Notes under the pieces: model-generated
What the model was told of the DNA's origin: nothing
The model's input: the letters and a program-made list of their open reading frames with translations, nothing else
The model's database searches: none
Made by a program: the position numbers and the translations under genes
DNA from: JAKQHY01 sp034429475
GTDB lineage: Bacteria > Chloroflexota > Anaerolineae > B4-G1 > SLSP01
NCBI GenBank assembly: GCA_034429475.1
Contig: DAOUGD010000150.1
Location: 1 to 37,494, forward strand
DNA length: 37,494 nucleotides
Direction of reading: 5' to 3'
In this document: positions 16,686 through 23,976 of the stretch, piece by piece
How the letters are laid out: the number at the start of each line of letters is the position of its first letter
Position numbering within the stretch: the first letter of the stretch is position 1

Positions 16686-16704
16686 TTAAAGAAAGGAGTC
16701 AACT

Positions 16705-18393
16705 ATGCCCTCCAATCCCTTGCGATTGAATATTCGACCCAAGCTGGTCATCCAATATGGACTGGTCACGGCTGGCGCTACGGCGCTGGCTGAAGGTCTC
16801 CGGGCCGCGGTGGGCGCCGATGTCACCTTGCGCGAAATAGGCGCCGTCGTAAGCCTGGCAACCCTCTCTAGCCTGCCCCTGGGACTGTGGGCCGGCCACC
16901 GCCTCAGCCGCCGCGCGCATCACCTCCTGGACGTCAGCCGCGCCTGGCTGCGCGGCAACCTCGCCTTGCGCGTGGACGATCCCCACGGCGACGAGCTGGG
17001 GGATCTCGGCGGGCAGCTCAATCTACTGGCCGAGCAACTGGGGGAAGACGAACAGGACTTGAAGGAGCTGCACGAACGCAACGCCCGCCTCACCGACCAG
17101 GTGCGCGCGCTCACTGTCGTCGAGGAGCGCAACCGCCTGGCCCGCGAACTGCACGACAGCGTCAAGCAACACCTCTTCAGCCTGGCAATGACGGCCAGCG
17201 CGCTGCGCACCCACTTTGATCGGATGCCCCATCCGCCCGCCGAACTGGCTGAGATGGTGTACGAGATCGAAAGTGCAGCGCAGAACGCGCAGCGTGAAAC
17301 CACCCGCCTCATCGAAGACCTGCGCCCCGGTTCGTTGCAGGAACAAGGGCTGGCGAAGGCGCTCAACGATTACACGCTGCTCTTCGGCGCGCAGGAACAC
17401 CTGCTGGTCTACCTGGACATCACTGGCGACGACGCCGCGCCCCCGCTTTCGCCCACCGTCGCCGAGACGCTCTATCGCGTGGCGCAGGAAGCGCTCCATA
17501 ACGTGGCCCGGCACGCTCACGCCACCCGCGTGGACGTCCACTTGCATATCTTGCCAGAACGTGCTACCCTTAGCATTGAGGACAACGGCATCGGCTTTGA
17601 CCCCATTACCGCCCACAAAGGGCTGGGGATGGCGAACATGCAGGAGCGCGTGATGGCTGTCGGCGGGCGGTTGAACGTTAAAAGTCAGGTGGGCGTTGGC
17701 GTCACGGTGACGGCGGAGATCGGCCTGCCGTCGGCCCTCACGCCCCAAAGCACGGCAGGACTGCTGAGCGACAGTCGCCCCAGCCCCACCTACGACAATT
17801 GGGCCTGGCTAGGACAGAAACTCGTCATCCCAGTGGGGCAGACGTGGCCCTGGCTACCGGCCGACATGGTCTACTTGTGCGATCCGCTGATTACGCCTCG
17901 CGAAGCGGCCTTGTCCGTGCATCGCACCGAGGACTTCCTGGGACTGGGACAAGGCTATGATCTGCAATTTGAGCAGCAACCCACCCCGCTGGTGCGGCTG
18001 CGGCACACCTATACCGGCTACAAGTGGCGCAGCGAAGGCGCGCGATGGGTGTTGCGCATCATCCAGGGATTGAACGGGCGAATGGTCTTGCTGCGCAATC
18101 AACAACCGCTGGCCGCCTTGCAGTATCAGGGACGGCAGATGAATACCTGGACGGAGATCGTTTATGACAATCACGGCTACCACCTCAGCTACGTCAAGGA
18201 GAAAGCGTGTAACTTTGTCTTGGCCAATGAGCAAAATGTCCCGTTGCTGTGCGCCGAAGGCACGGAACTGCCCAAACTCACCCTATACCACCCCTTGCCA
18301 CTACCTCTGCTCATCACAACAGTGGCGCGCATCCTGGACGAGCTGTCGGCCGCTACTCCCAATGCCGCCGCTAATTCAGTAAGTAGTGCGTAA
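16705..18393 (+). CDS. NarL/LiaS-type sensor histidine kinase with extra C-terminal domain
   Basis: 562 aa. Two membrane helices (about 14-34 and 43-66) are joined by a very short loop, so the sensor has almost no external domain. HAMP lies about 66-118. The HisKA_3 dimerisation segment carries the phospho-acceptor His150 in ERNRLARELHDSVKQHL. The HATPase part has EALHNVARHA, DNGIGFD and GLGMANMQER (about 260-340). Residues about 350-562 are an extra region rich in aromatic residues and beta strands (GYDLQFEQQPTPLVRLRHTY, RWVLRIIQGLNGRMVLL), ending in a hydrophobic helix (LPLPLLITTVARIL). I cannot name it; a Tubby/LURP-like barrel is one guess. The LuxR-type regulator gene three genes downstream is the likely partner. 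AAAGGAG precedes the ATG. Confidence 0.92.
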   Translation: MPSNPLRLNIRPKLVIQYGLVTAGATALAEGLRAAVGADVTLREIGAVVSLATLSSLPLGLWAGHRLSRRAHHLLDVSRAWLRGNLALRVDDPHGDELGDLGGQLNLLAEQLGEDEQDLKELHERNARLTDQVRALTVVEERNRLARELHDSVKQHLFSLAMTASALRTHFDRMPHPPAELAEMVYEIESAAQNAQRETTRLIEDLRPGSLQEQGLAKALNDYTLLFGAQEHLLVYLDITGDDAAPPLSPTVAETLYRVAQEALHNVARHAHATRVDVHLHILPERATLSIEDNGIGFDPITAHKGLGMANMQERVMAVGGRLNVKSQVGVGVTVTAEIGLPSALTPQSTAGLLSDSRPSPTYDNWAWLGQKLVIPVGQTWPWLPADMVYLCDPLITPREAALSVHRTEDFLGLGQGYDLQFEQQPTPLVRLRHTYTGYKWRSEGARWVLRIIQGLNGRMVLLRNQQPLAALQYQGRQMNTWTEIVYDNHGYHLSYVKEKACNFVLANEQNVPLLCAEGTELPKLTLYHPLPLPLLITTVARILDELSAATPNAAANSVSSA

Positions 18394-18395
18394 TG

Positions 18396-18440
18396 ACGAA
18401 TTACGAATTACCGATCATCCATTACCCATTTTTACCATTG
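18396..18440. repeat. Phrase repeat between kinase and SPFH genes
   Basis: GACGAATTACGAATTACC, then CATTACCCATTTTTACCATT. It shares words with the runs at 16631-16685 and 20089-20168 and ends directly before AAAGGAGAG of the next gene. Confidence 0.65.
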
Positions 18441-18453
18441 AAAGGAGAGACCT

Positions 18454-19308
18454 ATGAGAACCATTGTTGGCTTTATTTACACGCTGAAACCCTATGAGCG
18501 AGGTATCCAGGAATTTTTCGGTCAGTATCAACGCCTCGTCCAACCCGGCCTGGGCTTCCAGATCCCCATCTTCCAAATGATCCGCGTGCGCGATATCCGC
18601 GAACACACGATGGACATCCCGGCGCAGCCCGTCATCACCAAGGACAACGTCGAAATCAAGGTGGACGGCGTGATGTGGGTACGGCCCAAGGCCGATGAGG
18701 ACTCCATCAAGCGCACCTTCTACAACATTGACAACTGGAAGCGCGCCGTCATCCAACTGGCGATGACCAACCTCCGTCAGGAGTTCGGCGACTTGACGCT
18801 GGACGAGAGCCTGGTCGCCCGCGAGAAAATCGCCAACAACCTGCAACGGGTGCTCAACGAATTTGCCGCCGACTGGGGCCTGGTGGTGAGTAAAGTGGAA
18901 ATCATGCTCATTGACCCGCCGGACGACATCAAGAAAGCCATGCACAAGCAGAAGACCGCCGAGCAGGAACGCCGTGCGATGAAGCTGCTGGCGACCGGCG
19001 AATTCGAGGCCTCCGAGCAGCAAAAGTTGGCCGCCATCCAGCGCGCCGAGGGGGAACGCGAAGCCGCCATCCAGCGCGCCGAGGGGGAGCGCGCGGCCTC
19101 CATCAAGATCGCCGAGGGTAAGGCCCAGGCCATCCAACTGGTCAACGAAGCGGCGGAGAAATACTTCCTGGGCAACGCGCAAATGCTCCGGCAGATCGAA
19201 ATGACGGAAGTTTCGCTCAAGAATAACGCCAAGATCATCCTCACCGAGGGCGGCGTCACCCCCACCCTGTTGTTGGGCAACCTGCCGGTCTCCCGGCCGG
19301 AAGAGTAA
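18454..19308 (+). CDS. SPFH/band 7 protein without a membrane helix
   Basis: 284 aa. The band 7 core is clear: YERGIQEFFGQYQRLVQPGL, then QPVITKDNVEIKVDGVMWVR and LDESLVAREKIANNLQRVLN (residues about 10-165). A charged coiled coil follows (about 165-235), containing an 11-residue tandem repeat AIQRAEGEREA, encoded as a 33-nt repeat near 19030-19095 with a third, degenerate copy after it. Stomatin and prohibitin relatives usually begin with a membrane helix; here the protein starts directly at the band 7 fold. It should be cytoplasmic or peripherally bound. SPFH proteins oligomerise and organise membrane microdomains. Its place between a sensor kinase and the response regulator suggests a signalling scaffold (inference). 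Confidence 0.9.
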   Translation: MRTIVGFIYTLKPYERGIQEFFGQYQRLVQPGLGFQIPIFQMIRVRDIREHTMDIPAQPVITKDNVEIKVDGVMWVRPKADEDSIKRTFYNIDNWKRAVIQLAMTNLRQEFGDLTLDESLVAREKIANNLQRVLNEFAADWGLVVSKVEIMLIDPPDDIKKAMHKQKTAEQERRAMKLLATGEFEASEQQKLAAIQRAEGEREAAIQRAEGERAASIKIAEGKAQAIQLVNEAAEKYFLGNAQMLRQIEMTEVSLKNNAKIILTEGGVTPTLLLGNLPVSRPEE

Positions 19309-19336
19309 TTCCGAACCACCCTCATTGAGACAACCA

Positions 19337-19367
19337 GGTGCAACGCACGTCAGACGTGCGTTGCACC
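19337..19367. repeat. Perfect 14-bp hairpin
   Basis: GGTGCAACGCACGT (19337-19350) and ACGTGCGTTGCACC (19354-19367) are perfectly inverted around CAG. Only TTTGAGGTT follows, a weak T-run. It may be an attenuator between the SPFH and hydrolase genes or a copy of a genome-wide palindrome. Confidence 0.75.
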
Positions 19368-19384
19368 TTTGAGGTTAAGAAACT

Positions 19385-20107
19385 ATGCGCATAACACTCA
19401 TAGGCCACAGCACCGTCTTAATCGAAATTGCCGGGAAAAAACTCCTCACAGACCCGTACTTCGGGACGTGGGGCAATCCGGCGTACAAGCGCGTTGCGCC
19501 GCCGGGCCGTCCCCGTGAAGCCTGCCGCGACGTAGACGTGGTGCTCGTTTCTCACCATCACTGGGATCACATAGACAGCAAATTCTTCCGCGCCTTGCCG
19601 GACAACGTAGCTGTGCTGACTCCCCCCAATATGGCGTGGCTGACCCGGCTCTACGGCGCGCGCAATGTCACCGGCATCAAACCCTGGGAAGTCCGTCACT
19701 TTGACGCTGTGACCATCACTGCCGTGCCGGCGCAGCACATGGCAATCGCCCACGGCTTTGTGATTGCCGGCGAAGGCCGGCAGGTCTACTTCGCCGGCGA
19801 CACGTTCTACGCGCCGTTTATGGCGGAAATCAGCCGGCGCTTCAAGCTGGACGTAGCGCTGATGCCCGTGACCACTTTCCGCCTCCCCATGACGATGAAC
19901 GAGAAGCAGGCCGTGCGCGCCGTCCAAACTCTCGCCCCTCAGTGCGTCATCCCCATTCATTTGGACATCCAGCCGCGTTCCCCGCTGCTGCGCACCGCCG
20001 ACGCGCCGGAAGGCTTCGCTCGCCGCCTGCGTGAGGCTGGGCTGCAAACAGACGTAGTTGTGCTCAAAAATGGGGAAAGTATGAAATTGGAAATTAGTAA
20101 TGAGTAA
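19385..20107 (+). CDS. Metallo-beta-lactamase-fold hydrolase (UlaG/UPF0173-like)
   Basis: 240 aa. The fold starts with MRITLIGHSTVLIEIAGKKL and a LTDPYF loop. The metal site is SHHHWDH (His57, His59, Asp61, His62), followed by AQHMA, FAGDTFY and a late PIHLD. UPF0173/UlaG members hydrolyse lactones, phosphodiesters or N-acyl lipids; the substrate here is unknown. There is no signal peptide. The last codons (LEISNE) lie inside a phrase-like repeat that continues into the spacer, so the original C-terminus may have been replaced. It is the third gene of the kinase cluster. Confidence 0.88.
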   Translation: MRITLIGHSTVLIEIAGKKLLTDPYFGTWGNPAYKRVAPPGRPREACRDVDVVLVSHHHWDHIDSKFFRALPDNVAVLTPPNMAWLTRLYGARNVTGIKPWEVRHFDAVTITAVPAQHMAIAHGFVIAGEGRQVYFAGDTFYAPFMAEISRRFKLDVALMPVTTFRLPMTMNEKQAVRAVQTLAPQCVIPIHLDIQPRSPLLRTADAPEGFARRLREAGLQTDVVVLKNGESMKLEISNE

Positions 20108-20168
20108 CAAGTCGCTATATTTGTTCTAGCCACTCATTTCTCATTACCCATTTCCCGTTACCCACTAG
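20089..20168. repeat. Phrase repeat overlapping a gene end
   Basis: TTAGTAATGAGTAAC at the left and CTCATTACCC plus CGTTACCC words at the right form a loose inverted and tandem array. The left part encodes the last codons of the hydrolase gene; the right part ends before the TAGGAG site of the regulator gene. Confidence 0.6.
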
Positions 20169-20179
20169 GAGTTAACCTT

Positions 20180-20875
20180 ATGCCATCCACCGAACCAGAC
20201 GCAGAAAGCATCACCGTCTTCATCGTAGACGATCACGACGTGGTGCGCAAGGGCTTGCGCTTTTATCTAAACGCGCGCCCCGACATCACCATCGTCGGAG
20301 AAGCCGGGGATGCGCAAAGCGCCAGCGCGGGCGTGGCGGCGGAAGTGCCGGACGTGGTACTGATGGATTTGATGTTACCGCTCAGCCCCGGCGGCCAGCC
20401 TTCCGACCAGGGCGGCGTGCAGGCCACGCGCCAGATACGGCAGAGCAGCCCGCACAGCCAGGTCGTCGTGTTGACGAGCTACGCCAACGACGAACTCATC
20501 TTCTCGGCGATCAAGGCCGGCGCGCTGTCGTACCTGCTCAAAGACGCCGACGCCGAAACCGTGCTAAACGCCATCCATGCCGCCAGTCGGGGCGAGGCCA
20601 TCCTGCACCCGCGCATCGCCCGGCGGCTGATGGCCGAAGTTGTCACCCCCACGCGCGGGCAGGCGCCCAATCCCGCCGCCGACCTGACGGCGCGTGAGGT
20701 GGAGGTGCTCCAGTTAATCGGGCAGGGCTACTCCAACGCCGAAATCGCCGCCGAGCTGTTTGTCACCGAGCGCACCGTCAAGGCGCACGTCAGCAACCTG
20801 TTGAGCAAGTTGCATCTTTCCGATCGCACTCAGGCCGCCATCTACGCCTGGCGCGAAGGAATAATGGAAACATAG
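20180..20875 (+). CDS. NarL/LiaR-type response regulator (LuxR HTH)
   Basis: 231 aa. The receiver domain (about 10-135) has the acidic pair in IVDDHD, phospho-acceptor Asp63 in VVLMDLMLP, a Thr/Ser switch in VVVLTSY and the conserved Lys in YLLKDA. The LuxR-type DNA-binding domain lies about 163-226 (LTAREVEVLQLIGQGYSNAE, TERTVKAHVSNLLSKL). The loop after Asp63 is longer than usual (LSPGGQPSDQGG replaces the common MPGMDG). The likely partner is the histidine kinase at 16705. It may regulate this cluster and the beta-lactamase-fold gene that begins 9 nt later. Confidence 0.95.
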   Translation: MPSTEPDAESITVFIVDDHDVVRKGLRFYLNARPDITIVGEAGDAQSASAGVAAEVPDVVLMDLMLPLSPGGQPSDQGGVQATRQIRQSSPHSQVVVLTSYANDELIFSAIKAGALSYLLKDADAETVLNAIHAASRGEAILHPRIARRLMAEVVTPTRGQAPNPAADLTAREVEVLQLIGQGYSNAEIAAELFVTERTVKAHVSNLLSKLHLSDRTQAAIYAWREGIMET

Positions 20876-20884
20876 CGAGGTTGA

Positions 20885-22357
20885 TTGAAGAAGAGAAGTA
20901 TCCTTTCCAGTATAGGGCGCTTTTTTCTCATCGTCGGTCTGGCCGATCTTGGCCTGTTCGTGGTAATTGCGGCGTCCTGTCTTATCGGGAGCCGCTGCAC
21001 CAATCTTATGTGGACCAACCGGATGTTCTGGGCCGGTATGGCCGCTTTTGGCCTGGCGATGCCGGCCATCATTGCCTCACTGAACGTAGCCTCCGGCACG
21101 GAAGCCACAGCATACGGGGCAGCCTGGGCGATGAAAGCCGCAGGGAGCACCATCGCCCACGAACGGAAAGCGCTCAGCGGTCGGTGGCGCTATTTTCTCC
21201 ACATGTTCGCCATTGGCATCGGCGCTATCGGCCTCAGCATTTTGCTCAATTACCTCCCTCTGGATAACTTCGCCCTCCTTACCATGCCGCCCACCTTCTC
21301 AAGACCCGAAAAAGCCTATTCCACCAGGGTTATGCAGGCCCTGGATTTCACCATTGACAAAAACGTCAAGTTCTTGCCGGTCGCCGGACTATCCCTGGCG
21401 CTCTACGACACCCGCAGCCCGGTCTATTACAAGGCTTATGGGTATAGCAACCAGGAAACCTCGCAGAAAGCGACAACGGATACTCTCTACGAGATTGGCG
21501 CCGTGACCCAGCAGTTTACCGCCGCTGCCATCATGCAACTGGTGGAACAGGAAAAAGTACACCTGGAGGATCCCATCACCCGTTACATCCCGGAGCTGCC
21601 ATCGGAATTTGACGCCGTCACCCTGCGGCATTTGCTCACCCACACCGCCGGCATCCCCGGCGACGACGCGGCCTATACGGAACAAATCGCGCTCTCCACC
21701 CCGGTCTATTCCCCCGCCGAACTGCTCACACTGGGGGAACCCTATTTCTCCACCCTGGCCTTCGCGCCGGGCGACCGGTGGCTCTACAGCAATCAGGGAT
21801 ACCGCCTGTTGGGATTGGTGATCGAGCAAGCGTCGGGGATGACTTACGGGGACTACCTTCAGGAGCGTATCTTCAAGCCGTTAGAAATGACGCACAGCAG
21901 CTACTGCCCCACGCCGCCGGACGGGCTGGCGACCGGCTACAAGGTAGTCAGCAACAAACTGGCCCTCGACGCGCCCTACAATATGAGCGTCGCCTACGCC
22001 GCCGAGGGGCTATGCAGCACGGCCACCGATCTGATCAAATGGCAGTACGCGCTGACCACCGGACAAGTGGTCTCCCCGGCATCCTACAAAGCCATGGTGA
22101 CGCCGGCCACGCTCAACGGCGGGCAGACCACGAACTACGGTTACGGATTGTACATTACGACCGATCACAGCGACAGGCAGTATGCCGGCAGCGACGGACG
22201 GATCAACGGCTTCAACAGCCTGACGCGCTACTATTATGGCTACGAACAGGCCACTTTCGCCCTCCTCAGCAACACCAACGTTGACGAAGAGCGTTATGAA
22301 ATAGATGGCGGTTTGGAGCGCATCGTCGAGGCGATGATTCAAGAGTTGAATGAGTAG
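20885..22357 (+). CDS. Membrane-anchored beta-lactamase-fold protein lacking the SxxK pair
   Basis: 490 aa from a TTG at 20885. Three membrane helices are visible (about 10-35, 46-66 and 105-127), then a class C beta-lactamase/PBP-like domain (about 150-480) on the outside. Fold landmarks are conserved: DTLYEIGAVTQQFTAAAIMQ, LRHLLTHTAGIPG, YSNQGYRLLG and AEGLCSTATDL. The catalytic SxxK, normally SVTK at this place, reads AVTQ (Ala206, Gln209), so both the nucleophile and the general-base Lys are gone. The YSN motif remains. It is probably a non-hydrolytic binding protein, perhaps a peptidoglycan or substrate sensor (inference). It follows the response regulator by 9 nt. Confidence 0.88.
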   Translation: MKKRSILSSIGRFFLIVGLADLGLFVVIAASCLIGSRCTNLMWTNRMFWAGMAAFGLAMPAIIASLNVASGTEATAYGAAWAMKAAGSTIAHERKALSGRWRYFLHMFAIGIGAIGLSILLNYLPLDNFALLTMPPTFSRPEKAYSTRVMQALDFTIDKNVKFLPVAGLSLALYDTRSPVYYKAYGYSNQETSQKATTDTLYEIGAVTQQFTAAAIMQLVEQEKVHLEDPITRYIPELPSEFDAVTLRHLLTHTAGIPGDDAAYTEQIALSTPVYSPAELLTLGEPYFSTLAFAPGDRWLYSNQGYRLLGLVIEQASGMTYGDYLQERIFKPLEMTHSSYCPTPPDGLATGYKVVSNKLALDAPYNMSVAYAAEGLCSTATDLIKWQYALTTGQVVSPASYKAMVTPATLNGGQTTNYGYGLYITTDHSDRQYAGSDGRINGFNSLTRYYYGYEQATFALLSNTNVDEERYEIDGGLERIVEAMIQELNE

Positions 22358-22375
22358 CACCGGCCCGCACAACAG

Positions 22376-22411
22376 CGCGCCCCGCGACAGTGTCGCGGGG
22401 CGCGTTTCTTT
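22376..22411 (+). terminator. Terminator of the signalling cluster
   Basis: CGCGCCCCGCGAC pairs with GTCGCGGGGCGCG around a short loop (22376-22404) and is followed by TTTCTTT. It lies 19 nt after the beta-lactamase-fold stop. Confidence 0.9.
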
Positions 22412-22419
22412 ATCATCGG

Positions 22420-22486
22420 ACGCTGATTTCCGCAGAGACACGCAGATTATTTAAGAATCAGCGTTCATCCGCGTGTATCTGCGTCC
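22420..22486. repeat. Nested repeat of CGCAGAT words
   Basis: CGCTGATTT/AATCAGCG arms enclose CGCAGAGACACGCAGAT, and a CGCGTGTATCTGCGTC segment follows. It is a mixed direct and inverted array of the same type as the CGCAGAG repeats at 6990-7303. It lies between two convergent genes, just past the terminator. Confidence 0.65.
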
Positions 22487-22492
22487 AAGCGC

Positions 22493-23806
22493 TCAGAGCC
22501 GCGTGCGCAAAATCTCCGCCAGCGTGGGCTGCCCGATCACCTGCAACTCATAGCGCACCCGCTCCATCGGATGGTCAATGCGCAGTAAGCGGGTCAGGTC
22601 AATCGGCGTGCCCACCACCACCAGATCGCACGGGATGTTGTTGATCGTGACTTCCAGGTCGCGCATCTGCTCGTGACCGTACCCCATCGCCGGCAGGATC
22701 GCGCCGGTGGTCGGGTACTTCTCGTAAGTCGCCCGGATGGAATCCACCGCATACGGGCGCGGGTCAATGATTTCCGCCGCGCCAAAGCGCTGCGCCGCGA
22801 CGTACCCGGCGCCATAGGCCATTTCCCCGTGCGTCAGCGTGGGGCCGTCCTCCACCACCAACACCCGCTTTCCTCGGATAACCTCCGGGTGATCCACAAA
22901 CAGCGGAGAAGCCGCCTCAATCACCGTCGCCCGCGGGTTTGCCACCGCGATGCTCTCATAGACGCGCCGAACTCCGGCATAGTTGGCCGTATCCACCTTG
23001 TTGATGACGATCACATCCGCCGCCCGCAGATTCGTCTCGCCGGGATAATACGTCAACTCGTGCCCTGGACGATGGGGATCGGTCACAGTGATCCACAGAT
23101 CGGGCTTGAAGAAGGGAATGTCGTTGTTGCCGCCATCCCAGACTACCACGTCGGCTTCCTGCTCCGCCGCGTGCAAGATAGCCGCGTAATCCACGCCGGC
23201 GTAGACCACCACCCCCCGGTCAATGTGCGGCTCGTATTCCTCGCGCTCTTCAATCGTACATTCGTGCTCATCCAGGTCGGCGTAGGTGGCGAACCGCTGC
23301 ACGGCCTGCTTCACCAGATCACCGTAGGGCATCGGATGACGCACCGCCACCACGCGCTTGCCCAGCGCCTGCAACTGATCGCAGACGTGGCGGGTCGTCT
23401 GTGACTTCCCCGATCCCGTGCGCACCGCGCAGACGGCCACTACCGGCTTCGTACTCTTAAGCATCGTCGTCTTGCTACTCATCAGACGGAAATCGGCCCC
23501 CAGCGCGCCCACCAGGGACGCCTTGTGCATCACGTACTCGTGCGGCACGTCTGAATAGGCAAAGACCACCTGCTCCACACCGTACTCGCAAATCAGGCGG
23601 GGCAAATCGCCCTCCGCGTAGATGCGAATGCCTTCTGGATACAGGGGACCGGCCAGCTCCGGCGGATACTTGCGGTCATGAATGTTGGGGATTTGCGTCG
23701 CCGTGAATGCGACCACCTCATACATCTCATTCTCGCGGAAAAAAGTATTGAAGTTGTGAAAATCGCGCCCGGCGGCGCCCATAATGATGACCCGTGTTCT
23801 CTTCAT
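22493..23806 (-). CDS. Cyclic 2,3-diphosphoglycerate synthetase-like P-loop GTPase
   Basis: 437 aa. It begins with a Rossmann-like segment (RVIIMGAAGRDFHNFN, about 1-120), then a P-loop domain with Walker A RTGSGKSQTTR (about 128-138), VVWDGGNND, and VIVINKVD as the NKxD base-recognition motif. It matches the COG2403-type predicted GTPases annotated as cyclic 2,3-diphosphoglycerate synthetase. That enzyme makes the thermoprotective solute cDPG in some methanogens; bacterial members are not characterised as far as I know. GAAAGGAG precedes the ATG. The gene stands alone between two terminators, so its context adds nothing. An ATPase or GTPase role is safe; the product is uncertain. Confidence 0.82.
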   Translation of the reverse strand: MKRTRVIIMGAAGRDFHNFNTFFRENEMYEVVAFTATQIPNIHDRKYPPELAGPLYPEGIRIYAEGDLPRLICEYGVEQVVFAYSDVPHEYVMHKASLVGALGADFRLMSSKTTMLKSTKPVVAVCAVRTGSGKSQTTRHVCDQLQALGKRVVAVRHPMPYGDLVKQAVQRFATYADLDEHECTIEEREEYEPHIDRGVVVYAGVDYAAILHAAEQEADVVVWDGGNNDIPFFKPDLWITVTDPHRPGHELTYYPGETNLRAADVIVINKVDTANYAGVRRVYESIAVANPRATVIEAASPLFVDHPEVIRGKRVLVVEDGPTLTHGEMAYGAGYVAAQRFGAAEIIDPRPYAVDSIRATYEKYPTTGAILPAMGYGHEQMRDLEVTINNIPCDLVVVGTPIDLTRLLRIDHPMERVRYELQVIGQPTLAEILRTRL

Positions 23807-23910
23807 ACCGGAAAACTCCTTTCAAGGATTTAAAACAGGCGTGAGGGCCTGGGGCCCCCACAGTGTCCAGCATAACACCCGCCCCCTTCCTTCGCAAGTG
23901 AAATTCGAGA

Positions 23911-23949
23911 ACAAAAGCGGCGCAATTCCTCATATCGGAATTGCGCCGC
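23911..23949 (-). terminator. Terminator of the rpmF-fabD-fabG-asp23-nusB operon
   Basis: GCGGCGCAATTCC (23917-23929) and GGAATTGCGCCGC (23937-23949) form a perfect 13-bp stem with a 7-nt loop. On the minus strand it runs into TTTTGTTCT. It lies 27 nt after the nusB stop. Confidence 0.92.
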
Positions 23950-23976
23950 ATCGGTTGTGAGTCTCTTTCAGGATAC

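Larger units (their letters stand above)
16293..16704. other. 412-nt divergent intergenic region
   Basis: It separates the M6-type gene (minus) from the histidine kinase (plus). It contains a promoter for each, listed separately, a short AATCCGAA/TTCGGATT hairpin at 16437-16456 between them, and the repeat at 16631-16685. On the minus strand the roughly 100-nt leader of the M6-type gene has an extra AAGGAGG near 16380 and a start-stop pair ATGGATTGA. No gene is seen. Confidence 0.65.

Noticed and set aside
19030..19095. Intergenic or mobile tandem repeat
   Set aside because: The 33-nt repeat is in frame inside the SPFH gene and encodes coiled-coil heptad-like sequence.
16705..20875. Antibiotic-sensing LiaRS system as a firm assignment
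   Set aside because: The kinase and regulator resemble that class, but no liaF-like gene is present and the target genes cannot be inferred from this window.
23807..23910. Possible RNA gene in the gap upstream of the cDPG synthetase-like gene
   Set aside because: Only about 100 nt with no conserved structure other than the nusB terminator beside it.
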